NCBI RefSeq assembly: GCF_023898315.1
Contig: NC_064614.1
Location: 68,274,501-68,338,500 of the forward strand
Source of the DNA: Schistocerca nitens
Taxonomy: Eukaryota > Arthropoda > Insecta > Orthoptera > Acrididae
Direction: 5' to 3'
DNA length: 64,000 bases
Below are positions 36,501 through 47,630 of the stretch, in pieces. How positions within the stretch are numbered: the first letter of the stretch is position 1; each line of letters opens with the position of its first letter. The notes under the pieces were generated by a model. That model was given only the letters and a program-made list of their open reading frames with translations. It did not search any database and was not told the origin of the DNA. A program made the translations under genes and the position numbers.

Positions 36501-36850
36501 GTGCTACAGAAGAATGCTGAAGATTAGATGGGTAGATCACATAACTAATGAGGAGGTACTGAATAGGATTGGGGAGAAGAGGAGTTTGTGGCACAACTTG
36601 ACCAGAAGAAGGGATCGGTTGGTAGGACATGTTCTGAGGCATCAAGGGATCACCAATTTAGTATTGGAGGGCAGCGTGGAGGGTAAAAATCGTAGGGGGA
36701 GACCAAGAGATGCATACACTAAGCAGATTCAGAAGGATGTAGGTTGCAGTAGGTACTGGGAGATGAAGAAGCTTGCACAGGATAGAGTAGCATGGAGAGC
36801 TGCATCAAACCAGTCTCAGGACTGAAGACCACAACAACAACAACAACAAC
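33545..36850 (+). mobile_element. Full-length LINE A (RTE-type), apparently intact
   Basis: A 3306-bp element: leader from TCTTTCCTCCCCCCATGAAC (33545), a single 987-codon ORF and a short 3' end GAAGACCACAACAACAACAA (CAA-type tail). It is flanked by a 6-bp duplication AATTTG (33539-33544 and 36851-36856) inside the older antisense LINE A copy. One ORF with endonuclease then RT and a simple-repeat tail fits the RTE clade. Lack of disabling mutations and a clean duplication suggest a young, possibly active source copy. Confidence 0.93.
33862..36825 (+). CDS. LINE A endonuclease-reverse transcriptase
   Basis: This 987-residue protein nicks target DNA and reverse-transcribes its own RNA from the nick. 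The N-terminal endonuclease has GAWNVRSLN (43-51), SEVRW with metal-binding Glu75, GDWNSSVG with Asp179, and SDHNLLV with Asp272-His273. A basic linker (about 290-500) precedes the RT: FVDLEKAFD with Asp636, GVRQGCSLSP (691-700) and FADDIVIL with Asp736-Asp737. The C-terminal domain has KRIEAFEMWCYRRMLKIRW and RRDRLVGHVLRHQG. Length and order match RTE-type proteins, often misannotated as craniofacial development protein 2-like. The first Met of the MMM cluster is used. It contains no internal stop. Its simple 3' tail differs from the shared SINE tail, so a SINE partnership is unproven. Confidence 0.95.
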   Translation: MMMASSWVKYSGGKIVPHSDLRAGTTQEDVVIRRKKTGVLRIGAWNVRSLNRAGRLENLKREMDRLKLDIVGISEVRWQEEQDFWSGDYRVINTKSNRGNAGVGLIMNRKIGTRVSYYKQLSERITVAKIDTKPTPTTVVQVYMPTSSADDEEIEEMYDEIKEIIQIVKGDENLIVMGDWNSSVGKGREGNIVGEYGLKLRNERGSRLVEFCTEHNLIIANTWFKNHDRRLYTWKNPGDTKRYQIDYIMVRQRFRNQVLSCKTFPGADVDSDHNLLVMTCRLKLKKLQKGGNLRRWDLDKLKEPEVVQSFRESIREQLTGMGERNTVEEEWVALRDEVVKAAEYQVGKKTRASRNPWVTEEILNLIDERRKYKNAVNEAGKKEYKRLKNEIDRKCKMAKQGWLEDKCKDVEAYLTRGKIDTAYRKIKETFGDKRTTCMNIKSFDGNPVLSKEGKAERWKEYIEGLYKGDVLEDNIMEMEEDVDEDEMGDTTLREEFDRALKDLSRNKDPGVDNIPLELLTALGEPVLTKLYHLVSKMYETGEIPSDFKKNIIIPIPKKAGVDRCENYRTISLISHSCKILTRILYRRMEKLVEADLGEDQFGFRRNTGTREAILTLRLILEERLRKGKPTFLAFVDLEKAFDNVDWNTLFQILKVAGVKYRERKAIYNLYRNQMAVIRVEGHEREAVVGKGVRQGCSLSPMLFNLYIEQAVKETKEKFGVGIKIHGEEIKTLRFADDIVILSETAKDLEEQLNGMDGVLKGGYKMNINKSKTRIMECSRIKSGDVEGIRLGNETLKVVKEFCYLGSKITDDGRSREDIKCRLAMARKAFLKKRNLLTSSIDLSVRKSFLKVFVWSVAMYGSETWTINSLDKKRIEAFEMWCYRRMLKIRWVDHITNEEVLNRIGEKRSLWHNLTRRRDRLVGHVLRHQGITNLVLEGSVEGKNRRGRPRDAYTKQIQKDVGCSRYWEMKKLAQDRVAWRAASNQSQD

Positions 36851-37312
36851 AATTTGGCTTTGATTTCCTCTACTGCTTGTTCAGTGTACAGATTGAATAA
36901 CATTGGGGACTGCTACAGCCCTGTCTTACTACCTTCTTGCTTCCTTTTCATTCCCGTGAATCGTTTAATTGCCGTTTGGTTTCTGTACAAATTGTAAATA
37001 CTTTTTCTCTACCTGTATTTTACCCCTGCTACCTTCAGAATTTCAAAGAGTGTATTGCACTCAACATTGTCAAAAACTTTCTCTAAGTCTACGAATTCCA
37101 TAAATTTAGTTTGCCTTTCCTTAACCTATCTTCCAAGATACGTCAGTACTGCTTCGCTTGTTCTTACATTTCTCCGAAATTCAAATTGATCTTCCGCGAG
37201 GTTGACTACGACTATTTTTTCCATTCTTCTGTAACTAATTCATGTTAGCATTCTGTAAACATGACTTATTAAACAGGTGGTTCATTAATTTTCACACCTG
37301 TCAGCAACTTCA
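36851..37312 (-). mobile_element. Old LINE A copy, RT part
   Basis: Continuation of 32766-33544 on the other side of the insertion. On minus it gives pieces of GEDQFGFRRN..., VDLEKVFDNVE and GCSPQCYSICTLNKQ-type text, all broken. Similarity fades near 37312 (complement of a NYRTISLI-like segment), so the copy was 5'-truncated there. Confidence 0.8.
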
Positions 37313-38425
37313 GGGCGAGTTATCTTCCTACATTCCGCTCAACATACAGTTATGCTAATTGATTTGTTACACACTGGGGTTGATTTATGACCCACTAGGG
37401 ATAACCCATCCTTCTGAGGAATTCCAACCCCTCTCCTGCCTCCTCCCCCATTCCTCTTAGAAAAGGGATGCCAATCCTGAGACACTTCTTTTTGTCACCC
37501 CCTCCATAGTTCAGTTCTGAGCCACTTTCCCCCCTCTTGGCAATCTCCGACCTACATCCTTCCCCATCTCTCTGCCCAACCTGCTTCCCTCCCATTCCAG
37601 TCCCTTCTCATCAGGAAATTGGGGAAAGCTCAGTCTGTGTTGAGCTGTTCATGTGGAAGAATCTCATAACATGAAATTCCAGTCAGTGTCCCTTACAATG
37701 CAAAGGATATATTTTTTATTTATAAAATTCAATACTGTTTTCTGATTGTGCTGATTTATTTATACGTGTATTATCCTGCTGGAAGAATTTCCTAAATTTT
37801 GGTGGGGAAATTGAACTAACAAATTCAAATAAGCACAACTGCCTAAAACTGGAAGGGCATTAAGAAAACGCTTTCGTGGAAATTTGGATCTCAAAACACA
37901 AAATGGGCAGTAAATTCGAGCAACATATTGTTTAATTATCCAAAGATTAATTAAAGTAACTAATTAATCTGTGGGGAACGCGTTTAGTGTTGATTTTGGA
38001 CACAGAGGTATTTAATAAGCGTATTAAATGTAAGAATAAAGCTGAGGACTGCGCTCATAGTCTCCTACACAAAGAATGGAAGCATGTGAATAATGGATAA
38101 GCGTATGGGAATACTTTTCACCAAATAATATCATGGAGAAGGATGGACTGTGGATCCATTTCGCAATTCATAGAAAGTACTGCCTGTACTGACACTGTTT
38201 GTGTTTCTTCCGTCAGTCCACAGTGCAGTAAACAGCTTCATCAGATTCCGCTACTAGATGAACCAGAGTGCTCACCTTCGTGTATTGGGTTCGCCTGAGG
38301 AAGCTTCAAATGGGTTTGGTTCTCCTTTCCAAACACCTGTGTGTATACTGGTATGTTCACATAGCAGTATGCCCTAGTCCACAATACCACTCGAAACTGG
38401 CGAGGAAGTATCCTACAGCTGTTGC
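37313..38425. other. Unassigned stretch
   Basis: A pyrimidine-rich segment (37395-37600) gives a meaningless minus ORF. Otherwise A+T-rich with no family recognised. Confidence 0.5.
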
Positions 38426-38595
38426 TGAAAGAACTGCCTCCTAGTGATCTACAAGTATATGGCTGCTGAGGAGCTTGTATGCAGATACATGGTATAGGAC
38501 AGGGATAAAACAATAAACCATCACTGAAGTGTAGGAATAGTAGCGTCCTACTGATCTAGAAGTGAAATAGCTGCTGAGGAATTTGTACACACACA

Positions 38596-38645
<50 letters not shown>

Positions 38646-38690
38646 TACATGGTAAGAAGGGATGTGGAGGCAAACTGTTACTAATTTGTG
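38426..38690. repeat. Two-copy tandem repeat with CA microsatellite
   Basis: CTCCTAGTGATCTACAAG...GCTGCTGAGGAGCTTGTA...ACATGGTA (38426-38545) is repeated as CGTCCTACTGATCTAGAAG...GCTGCTGAGGAATTTGTA...ACATGGTA (38547-38690). The second copy has a CA expansion at 38587-38641. The 69-codon minus ORF across the CA run is an artefact. Confidence 0.75.
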
Positions 38691-38912
38691 AGAAGGCAAA
38701 TACATGCCACTGGATTTGACAGAAAATGCTTCACTGCTCTAATTATACTTCGATTTAAACTCATAAACAATAGATCATATTGAAACACGTGCATTGTCAT
38801 TGAGAAAAACCATTGTAACAATATAACTATCGCTGGAACAGACTCCAGAAGATCTCTCCAGATGAGTGTGGTGGGTAGATGCATGTGTGTTAACCTCAAT
38901 GTGTGGATGCAG

Positions 38913-39110
38913 GCCGACCCGAATGGCCGAACGGTTCTAGGCGCTACAGTCTGAAACCTCGCGACCGCTACGGTCGCAGGTTCGACTCCTGCCTCGTGCA
39001 TCGATGTGTGTGATGTCCTTAGGTTAGTTAGGTTTAAGTAGTTCTAAGTTCTAGAGGACTGATGACCTCAGAAGTTAAGTCCCATAGTGCTCAGGGCCAT
39101 TTGAACAATT
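38913..39110 (+). repeat. tRNA-derived SINE, main family
   Basis: Box A GGCCGAACGGTTCTAGG and box B GGTTCGACTCC are present, and the 3' block GCTCAGGGCCATTTGAACAA is intact. The 11-bp duplication TGTGGATGCAG (38902-38912 and 39111-39121) is perfect. It landed inside one unit of the local diverged repeat. Confidence 0.92.
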
Positions 39111-41050
39111 TGTGGATGCAGGCTACGCAGCTTAGAACCAGTCTCACCTTCCTCCCTACCATCCCTCCTCCCCCTTCCTCCATATGTAGGGATACTGGTT
39201 TTTCTGGCCTGTTCTAACACATCGCCGATTTTCGTATTTCGCAGAAAAAGGGTGAAATACCTGACTATTCGTCACAGATGAAGAACTGAGCGATCAACAG
39301 CTGCGTGCTTTCAGATGTTCTGGATGTGCTGGCGCTCACTAAGAATGGTCCTTAGCTAAGTAAAATCAGTGTCATGTAGGAAAAACATTGAAATAATACA
39401 TCCAGGGTGAATTATAAGCATGGATACTAGTCATATCACTGTGTGCTGAACTGCCTACTCTGCCCCCAACAAATGAAGAGCAGCGCCCTGCACCGCTACC
39501 CTGCACCACTACATGCAGTTACAATCTGTCATTGCTAGCTGTTATTCTACGTCTTCAGCTAAACAGTCTGATCGCTGTCTGGTAGTGGTTTCAGATGCTC
39601 CACTCCACCAAATAACATTTGTGTGTGTGTGTGTGCATTCCCATGTACTGTGGATGAATGAGCTTCCTGCTGTACAGACAGCGGAAGGATAGATGGTGTA
39701 AGAATTTTACACAGGTCACTTGCTCCTCTTGAAATAATGTACTGCTTATCGGCTTAAAGTGGTGCTGTTCTTAACAGCTCAACTGCCATAATGTCATCTC
39801 ATTTACTAAAAAAAAAAAAAAAAAAAAAAAAAGAAAGAAAGAAAAAAAAGCAATACTCATTATTACATGAAGTATTACCACCATATAATTTCCAGGTTTT
39901 CTTCTTATGCTTGCTACAATGAATCTTGTACTAACAGACCTCACCTCACATGGTGTGAAAGATGTATCTCACGCTTTTAAAATGAATACTGTAACCATAA
40001 AACTGCAAAATCAATGAAATCAACAGCCTAAATTAGTGTAAATGCACTCTTGTGGTATGAACTTATGCTTGCTATAACGAATACTGAACGGAGAACATTG
40101 AACCTCGCTTTGAATATCCTACAAAATTAGGACTTAACAGCATCCAGCAGTCCTTAAACATTCATTCGGCTAGCAAGTTCCACACTCTATGGTGAGTATA
40201 AGAGTTTGTCAATAATGTAATGCTTAGGACCAAACTACAACATGATAACCTATATTGAGAAAATATTCTGAGATAGATAGACATGTTTTTCTTGTGAGTA
40301 GTACCAGAGTGTCTTAGGAACATCTACTTAAAAACATCCACAATAGCAATAATTATACTACGAGTCATGCCGACCTTGTTTCTACTGGCAGACGAAACAC
40401 TGTAATGACATCACACAACTACTGAAGTAAAGGCTTCCACCAAAATAGTGTATATATCTTCACCTCGATGAGTGGATACAGACTAAGCAGCTTAGAACCA
40501 GGCTTCTCCCCTTCTACCTCACCTCCTCTCCCTTCTCTCCCGGTGGATAGGCGTACTGGTTTCCCAGGCATGTTCTAACTTGTCGCTGGTGGTACACAAA
40601 GAGGCCCATCTACTGCAGGTCCTCTGCTGTGGTCAACGTTGGCTTGACAGTGATGTAGTGTTTGGGACCTGCATTGGACTCTCCGACAGGTGGTGGTCTG
40701 CTTTCCTATGTCTCATCTAACCTATTGCTGTTGCTGTGCAAAGAGATCCGTTTGCTGACGGTGCTCTGATTTCGTCGGTGTTAGGTTGACAGTCATAAAC
40801 TGTATAAGGTCTGTCAAAAATGAAATGCTGACCTGTGGGACAATAGCGAAATACTTGGCGGTTTGTCATGGATGGGGCGAACTCTCTCGGAGAAGAAATG
40901 CCAGCAGCATGCTACAACCCTCATCTGCATCTCACTGTGGGAAGAGGCAACTTCAGGGGTTGCATTTGCCGGAGGGACGTCACTGGGATTAGCCCCCATT
41001 GAGGCCGCAGCAGGTGGTCGCCGACAATCCTTAGTGCTGCTGCCTGCTTC
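39111..41050. repeat. Region of diverged internal duplications
   Basis: GGATGCAGGCTACGCAGCTT with GAACCAG (39114) recurs as GGATACAGACTAAGCAGCTT with GAACCAG (40470). ACTGGTTT..CTGTTCTAAC (39190) recurs at 40555 and again, weaker, at 40695. CTTATGCTTGCTACAATGAA (39904) recurs at 40063, and GTATAAGAGTTTGTCAA (40197) near 40802. A run of A with GAAA follows at 39808-39848. No coding sequence is supported. Confidence 0.6.
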
Positions 41051-43808
41051 CAGCAACTTCCTGCAGCCCGTGTGCTTTCCGAGACTTCAAGCACACAGAA
41101 TTAGTGTCTGTAGAAGTCGTGAAAATAGATTGCATGCTTATGGGTATTACATACATTTCAGATGCAGTTGCACAAATACCAATATAGAGAAACAGCTTTC
41201 TCACATCTCGGAAAAAAAACACATTCATTTCTACAACTGACAGAAAACTACAATTCGTATCCCCCACCCATCCTCGTTATTTCTTAGCATCCAGCTGAGT
41301 AAAACTATGACACTGAGCTACAATACTGTTGTCGATGACATATGACCAAACTACCACGTTTATCATATAACTAGGCGAGCATGGAAGTACCATAATTTTG
41401 TACGTATTTTCCACATTTTTACGTACTTTCTACCAATTTTCGTAACTTTTCCAGGTGTTCCGTAATTTCAACGCATTTTGCCCAACCGTTCAAGCTCCAA
41501 ACCGTTTCTCTCGATGACTTGCAACGTGAACATTTCTCATCACACTGATCTTGTGATGCTGTCAGCCATTGACATTGCAGCATTGTTCTCAATTTCTGTA
41601 TCATTGCTAAACCACCCTGCCCCGCCATTATTTCGCGAGTGCCACATACATTTGGAGATATCGTGAACCGTGTGAACCGGGTATTGTGAAGAAGGCCATT
41701 TCGCCACAACATAATGAACACAAATCGAATCTTCATTTCATAATTGTAGAGATGACTCGTGTAAAACGGTGGGTCTTTAGTTTCATAACTGCAACGTTTC
41801 TCTGTCAGTTATGGGGATTTGTGAAATACTATAATCCCTGTGCATACATTTGTTTGACTATTGTTGTATGTGGAAGGGACTGTGTTCTGCTCACGGAGTT
41901 ACTGCAGAATGGCATGTAATTTCACATGTCAGACACTTCTGCTGTGCATTTGTCGGTTTCTTTAAAAGAAGTCGTGGTTTCATGTATTTTCTGTTGCTGA
42001 CAACTATGTTATAGGACTGGTGCAAGCATAACAGAACTTTCGAACCACAATCAAATTCGAACAATGGGTGCTGTACATATTCGAAAACCTACATAGTGCA
42101 TGTGTCAAAAAAACAGTGTTGTTCAGTTGTTTTTTTTTTTCGTTCGTGTAGGAGATAGTACTTTTATCATCCTATGGTGTTTCACCATAGTGAGTGAGAT
42201 GAAAAAACTTTCATGGCGAATGTATATCAGGCTGGATTTTGAGTATTGACAGTGTTGTATTCCACGACTACTCTGTTTTAAGATTGTACCTTGTTTAAGT
42301 TCAGAACTGTGCTGCCTTAGGGGTTTGTATTGATATTTTACTATCACTTCACTCTCTCCAATACCTTCTTGATATGGACACCAAACATTAGAACAATAGT
42401 ACACAATTAATAGTCAAGTGATTTAAGTAACATGTTTCAAACGTCTTCTGTCTGGAGCTCCATCATGCATAAATACACCTTATATTAAGACCATTCTATA
42501 AAAATACTTTTGTGTCCAGTGGGGATTATCACCTGAAGATGCACATGTAATGGGATGAAACCTGTTGTTTTGCCTAATAAACTGACCTTGTAAGAGGTCC
42601 ATGACTAAGGAATTTATTGCTAGCGCACTCGAGCAGACGTAATTTCGATGGGTTGCTCACGCGCTGCCTGCGATATGTAAGCTGTAATAGAATCGCAGAC
42701 CAGAGAGCAGGGTAAACAGCAGGAGTAGTGGTAGTAGCTCGCATTCGGGCGGTTTGGTGAGGTCGCTCGTACAGAGCAGTTGTCGAGTTGTATGTTCTTA
42801 TGTCCTGGATATCGGACAATGCAGTCCAGTAGTGGTGTTTTGCAGCTCGAGCAGAGCAGTAGAGTTATGGAATTACCAAGGCCGGCTGTGGAGAATGTTG
42901 GCCGTGCCTGAGCGATGTAGTATAAGGTAAAAGCAAAATATTATTGTTCTTTATTGCCGCGCACATATGTTAATTGCTACAACTGATTTTTGAACTATTG
43001 TTATATCAAAGTCCCATGTAAATGTTTTCAAAAAATCTTTCAATAATAATATTTCTTATAAAGATAACTTTTGACAGTCATTCATCTGAATTTAAAGTTT
43101 TTTTCTAATTTCTCCTATCCGTAGTCATGTCGAGTGTCGTAAAGAAAATCAGTTATTTCTCATACATAACAAAATCTAGTGGCCAGCTTTGCACTGGTCT
43201 GTGCCAGAAAAATTTCTTATAGGAGCAGATATATACGTGTTATCCGGCGACATCATTGATGTAAGAATTTTCAGTTTATTCAGAATGATTTTTCAGGGTC
43301 ATGAAGCAGCTCTGCTGACGTCCAGATTTACCAGTTTAGATTCACAGTCAGTTAATTACTGAAAGGTTGCATTACGAGATTTATTTTGAAAGGTTATATA
43401 TGAGTCACCTTTTCATTGGAAGATTAGTCACATTTTTTATTGCGAGGTTACAGAATTTATGTGTTGGGAGGTTACTACCTCTATACGGCTAATAGAACCT
43501 TGAATAATTTTCATTTAATTTAAAAAAGAATCTTTGTAAATAGTTTCTAAGATTTTAGGATAATTTTTGGATAGTTCTTTCTAGGAACAATTAAGAGGAA
43601 GGTACAAGAGGTGGCTGAAATTAAGAAACAGCCCGCCAACAGGCATCGCAACGACAGCAGTAACAGAGGATGTGTGGACCGAAAGTGATAGCAAGGTTGC
43701 CCGCAGAGGCGCGGCCGTACAAACGACATTCTAAAACTCACAACGAACTTTTGTTTCAGTTGTCACCATGCTTAACGGGAGAAAAGAAATGTCAATTTAT
43801 CAGATTGG
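41051..43808. other. Unassigned stretch of about 2.8 kb
   Basis: No protein motif or repeat end was found. ORFs up to 125 codons (40863-41240) overlap others and lack motifs. The A+T-rich part 42900-43600 may be a dispersed repeat, but I cannot define it. Confidence 0.45.
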
Positions 43809-43819
43809 TCTTCATTCGT

Positions 43820-44015
43820 GCTGGCCGTTGTGGCCGAGCGGTTCTAGGCGCTTCAGTCCGGAACCGCGCGACTGCTACGGTCGCAGGTTCGAATCCTGCC
43901 TCGGGCATGGGTGTGTGTGAAGTCCTTAGATTAGTTAGGTTTAAGTAGTTCTAAGTTCTGGGGGACTGATGACCACAGATGTTAAGTCCCATAGTGCTCA
44001 GAGCCATTTCAACCA
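43820..44015 (+). repeat. tRNA-derived SINE, main family
   Basis: Near-consensus copy: TGGCCGAGCGGTTCTAGG box A, GGTTCGAATCC box B, and 3' end GCTCAGAGCCATTTCAACCA. A perfect 11-bp duplication TCTTCATTCGT (43809-43819 and 44016-44026) flanks it. Confidence 0.94.
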
Positions 44016-44255
44016 TCTTCATTCGTCCGTAACTACCATCCAGTCAAAATGTTACAGTGACTTGCTTGATAAACTGATATTAGTTGCTGGTTGAAAAAGA
44101 AACAGAAAAACGCTGCCACAATCACTACAGATCACTGGCACAATAGAATGTTCACCACACTGCTGAAGACCACTTCAAACTTACTGTGTTTCAAAAGAGA
44201 AGTTTAACAAAAAAACCATGACGACATGATTCTATAATCCGTCACATCCAACATA

Positions 44256-44758
44256 AAGGGTGACCAGAAACAGCCTGGAAAGTTTGTATGGGTGTTTCAG
44301 GGAAGGTTGTGCTGAGAAATAATGTTTAAGATAACAATTCGTTATGTTGCGCCTTTCCAGAGTTATTTAACACTGAAGTTAGTTAATCAGATTGTCATTA
44401 GCACATTCAAGTCGCTTGCGACAGACAGTGTTGTTAAACTTGTTCTTCGTTTCGTTTCTTCAGAGCGAATAAACGTACCTTAAATTTGTCACTTCCGAAA
44501 GAGGAACAATTTGATTCGTAATGACTATTTGAGAAAGTGATAACTCACAGACCCACAGATGTTTGTACATTACTGTATTTTAGCACGTGCAAGTGCTGGA
44601 ATATGCGCGCACGACGACCTCATGAACCAACTTCGATGGTAAATAACTCGGAAACGGTGTAAAGTATCGAATTTTTTCTTAAAAATTATTTCTTTGCTCC
44701 CCCCTCCCCAGCTCTGCAACGCCCTTAAAAGCTTTCCAGACTGTCTGTGAGTTCCCTG
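44256..44758. mobile_element. Mariner-type MITE
   Basis: The left end AAGGGTGACCAGAAACAGCC and the reverse complement of the right end CAGGGAACTCACAGACAGTC agree in the pattern AGGG...CAG.C and continue through TGGAAAG, GGG.GTT.CAG and GAAATAAT for about 70 bp. TA flanks both sides (44254-44255 and 44759-44760). There is no transposase; only short A+T-rich ORFs lie inside. Confidence 0.7.
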
Positions 44759-45007
44759 TACATATTTATAAAGCAATTACACCACTGCACCGATTTCACC
44801 CAACGTAATACACATTACACTATTGTCTGGAAAGAAGCACGGTGGGCGAAAGAACCATCTTCCCAGAAATTGGGTAGGGGACAGGTACAAAAAAGAAATG
44901 AAAGCTACCTGTTGATATTTCTTGCCTGTATTTAACAGACTTACAGTGCTTTAATAGCATGAAATCCAATCTGTCTCTTTGTGTTTCGTTTAGACCTTGA
45001 AAAGGTC

Positions 45008-45210
45008 GGCCGGCCGGAGTGGCCGAGCGGTTAAAGGCGCTACAGTCTGGAACCGCACGACCGCTACGGTCGCAGGTTCGAATCCTGCCTCGGGCATGGA
45101 TGTTTGTGAAGTCCTTAGGTTAGTTAGGTTTAAGTAGTTCTAAGTTCTAGGGGACTTATGACCACAGCAGTTGAGTCCCATAGTGCTCAGAGCCATTTGA
45201 ACCATTTTTT
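45008..45210 (+). repeat. tRNA-derived SINE, main family
   Basis: Head GGCCGGCCGGAGTGGCCGAG, box B GGTTCGAATCC and T-rich end. The perfect 11-bp duplication TTGAAAAGGTC lies at 44997-45007 and 45211-45221. The anticodon-side text (GCGGTTAAAGGCG) differs slightly from the other copies. Confidence 0.93.
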
Positions 45211-45221
45211 TTGAAAAGGTC

Positions 45222-45758
45222 GCAAAAATGAGAACTACAGCAAGCCAATAGTTTTTTCCGTGTGTTTCTGGGCCAAACAGTATGACCAGTGCTCCCATGC
45301 CGATCCTGGAGCACTTCGCTACTGATGGTTTCTATCCAGCAAATTATGGTGCGGGTTACCTACATGTTGAAGCAATGACGTCACAATTGAATATGGCGGT
45401 AATAACTATACTGTCGTCATCATCATATGTCAAGCAACGCCCTCCCCTCACCTCCCTTTCCCTCTCGCCTGCGTCCCCTTCCCCCCTCACCCCTCCTCAC
45501 ATTTCTCGTCTCCAGCCTACCAGTATAAGTGTAGAGTTAAAACGCACAATATGGTATTTTAGTGGGCGTTAAAATAAAAACACAATATTGACATCGAATA
45601 GCATACTTGGCTGTGCTGAAATGCAACGGAAGTACCTGAAATTTTTTTTTATCCATGTTGAAAAGTGTTTAGCCAAAATGTTACATGAAGAGTGCATCTT
45701 GCAATAAGCACCCACATTGCAATATAGGGTGAAGCAGCTTAGAGAGTGACCTCAAATA
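45222..45758. other. Unassigned stretch
   Basis: Contains a pyrimidine-rich segment near 45425-45515. No gene or repeat recognised. Confidence 0.5.
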
Positions 45759-46240
45759 CACGGTTCAGTCAAATTATTATGACCGCCACCTACGTTCGAT
45801 ATGAAAAAGCGAATGTGAAGTACCCACACACAGAAGGTCGGTGGCAGAGCTAGTGGAGGATATATAAAGCGTGCTGGCGGAAGCGGAAAATAAATCAGTC
45901 ATTGTTATAGTGCGGAAACGAAGCTATTTGTCTAACGCCCAAACGGGCGACGACGGAACTATTTCCGAAACGACTAAGTTTGTAAAATGTTCACTTCCCG
46001 CTGTCGTTAAAGTACACCGTGGTGCTATTCAAAACCGGCGCCGAGGCAACTGTGGTCCACCACGTTCCGTTCATGACTGAGGCGAAGGATGGCTGCGAGA
46101 TGTATACGGGCAAATACACGTGACGCCGTTGAGTAGCTGACCACTAAACTTAATAAATGGGCTAGCAACAACGTCTCTTCAACAACAGTTCAGAGAATGT
46201 TGCTGCGTGTGGCCGTCTGCAGCAGAAATTAAGAACCAGT
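45759..46240 (+). pseudogene. N-terminal fragment of a Tc1-like element
   Basis: After TA (45757-45758) the text CACGGTTCAGTCAAATTATT is a Tc1-like inverted end, followed by a DNA-binding region: RKRSYLSNAQTGDDGTISETTKFVKCSLPAVVKVHRGAIQNRRRGNCG (in two readable stretches). The copy stops near 46240 before any catalytic motif. It belongs with 10420-11262. Confidence 0.65.
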
Positions 46241-46379
46241 TTCGTGTATACTCATATTTATTACTGAAGAACAACCTCATTTCAATCATTCACCCACATT
46301 AGACAGTATTGGAATCCCTACATAGAAGAAGAACCTTCGGCGCTCAATCAAAGAGCAAAAAATTCCGTTCCCATACATA

Positions 46380-47615
46380 CACTACTGCCATTAAAATTGC
46401 TACACCACGAAGATGATATGCTACAGACGCGAAATTTAACCGACAGAAAGACGATGCTGTGAAATGCAACTGATAAGCTTTTCAGAGCATTCACACAAGG
46501 TTGGCGCCGGTGGCAACACCTACAACGTGCTGATATGAGAAAGGTTTCCAACCAATTTCTCATACACATCATCAGTCGACCGGCGTTGCCTGGTGAAACC
46601 TTGTTTTGATGCCTCGTCTAATTAGGAAACATGCGTACCATCACGTTTCCGACTTTGATAAAGGTCGGATTGTAGCCTATAGCGATTGCGGTTTACCGTA
46701 TCGTGACATTGCTGCTCGCGCTGGTCGAGATCCAATGACTGTTAGCAGAATACGGAATCAGTGGGTTCAGGAAGGTATTACGGAACGCCTTGCAGGATCC
46801 CAACGGCCTCGTATCCCTAGCAGTAGAGATGATAAGCATCATATCCGCATGGCTGTAACGGATCGTGCAGCCACGTCTCGATCCCTGAGTCAACAGATGG
46901 GGATGTTCGCAAGATAAGAACCATCTGCACGAACAGTTCGACGACGTTTGCAGCAGCATGGACTATCAGCTCGGAGACCATGGCTGCGGTTACCCTTGAC
47001 GCTGCATCAGACAGGAGCACCTGTGATGGTGTACTCAACGACGAACCTGGGTGCACGAATGGCAAAACGTCATTTGTTCGCATTGACGGCACTTTGATCA
47101 GTGGACGTTACATTTCAGATGTGTTACGACCCGTGGCTCTACCCTTCATTCGATCCCTGCGAAACCCTACATTTCAGCAGGATAATGCACGACCGCATGT
47201 AGCAGATCCTGTACGGGCCTTTCTGGATACAGAAAATGTTTGACTGCTGCCCTGGCCAGATCATTCTTCAGATCTCCCACCAATTGAAAACGTCTGGTCA
47301 ATGGTGGCCGAGCAACTGGCTCGTCACAACATGCCAGTCACTACTCTTGATGAACTGTGGTATCGTGTTGAAGCTGCATGGGCAGCTCTACCTGTACACC
47401 CCATCCAAGCTGTGTTTGACTCAATGCCCAGGTGTATCAAGGCCGTTATTACGGCCAGAGGTGGTTGTTCTGGGTACTGATTAATCAGGATTTATGCACC
47501 CAAATTGCGTGAACATGTAATCACTTGTCAGTTCTAGTATAATGTGTTTGTCCAATGAAAACCCGTTTATCATTGGCATTTCTTCTTGGTGCAGCAATTT
47601 TAATGGCCAGTAGTG
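46380..47615 (+). mobile_element. Tc1-like element with both ends, internally deleted
   Basis: The left end CACTACTGCCATTAAAATTG and right end CAATTTTAATGGCCAGTAGTG are inverted copies, differing by one lost base on the left, with TA on both sides (46378-46379 and 47616-47617). The 1236-bp element carries a transposase missing a central block. A separate fragment of the same family is at 53531-53759. Confidence 0.9.
46606..47480 (+). pseudogene. Tc1-like transposase, central deletion
   Basis: 46606-46917 encodes the paired helix-turn-helix DNA-binding part (DFDKGRIVAYSDCGLPYRDIAARAGRD..TVSRI), ending in a stop at 46917. After a stop-containing stretch with QHGLSARRPWLRL-like text, 46980-47243 gives TWVHEW in another frame, then RIDGTLISGRYISDVLRPVALPFI and FQQDNARPHVA (second catalytic Asp). 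LPPIENVW and ARHNMPVTTLDELW follow in a shifted frame, carrying the Glu region. The segment with the first catalytic Asp (FSDESRF in relatives) is absent near 47073. Inactive. Confidence 0.85.
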
Positions 47616-47630
47616 TAGTTCCAAAATAGT

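Noticed and set aside
33862..36825. Host gene similar to craniofacial development protein 2
   Set aside because: Endonuclease and reverse transcriptase motifs, a target duplication and a CAA tail show it is a LINE; the host-gene name is a common annotation artefact.
38441..38650. Cys-Val repeat protein on minus
   Set aside because: Translation of the CA microsatellite.
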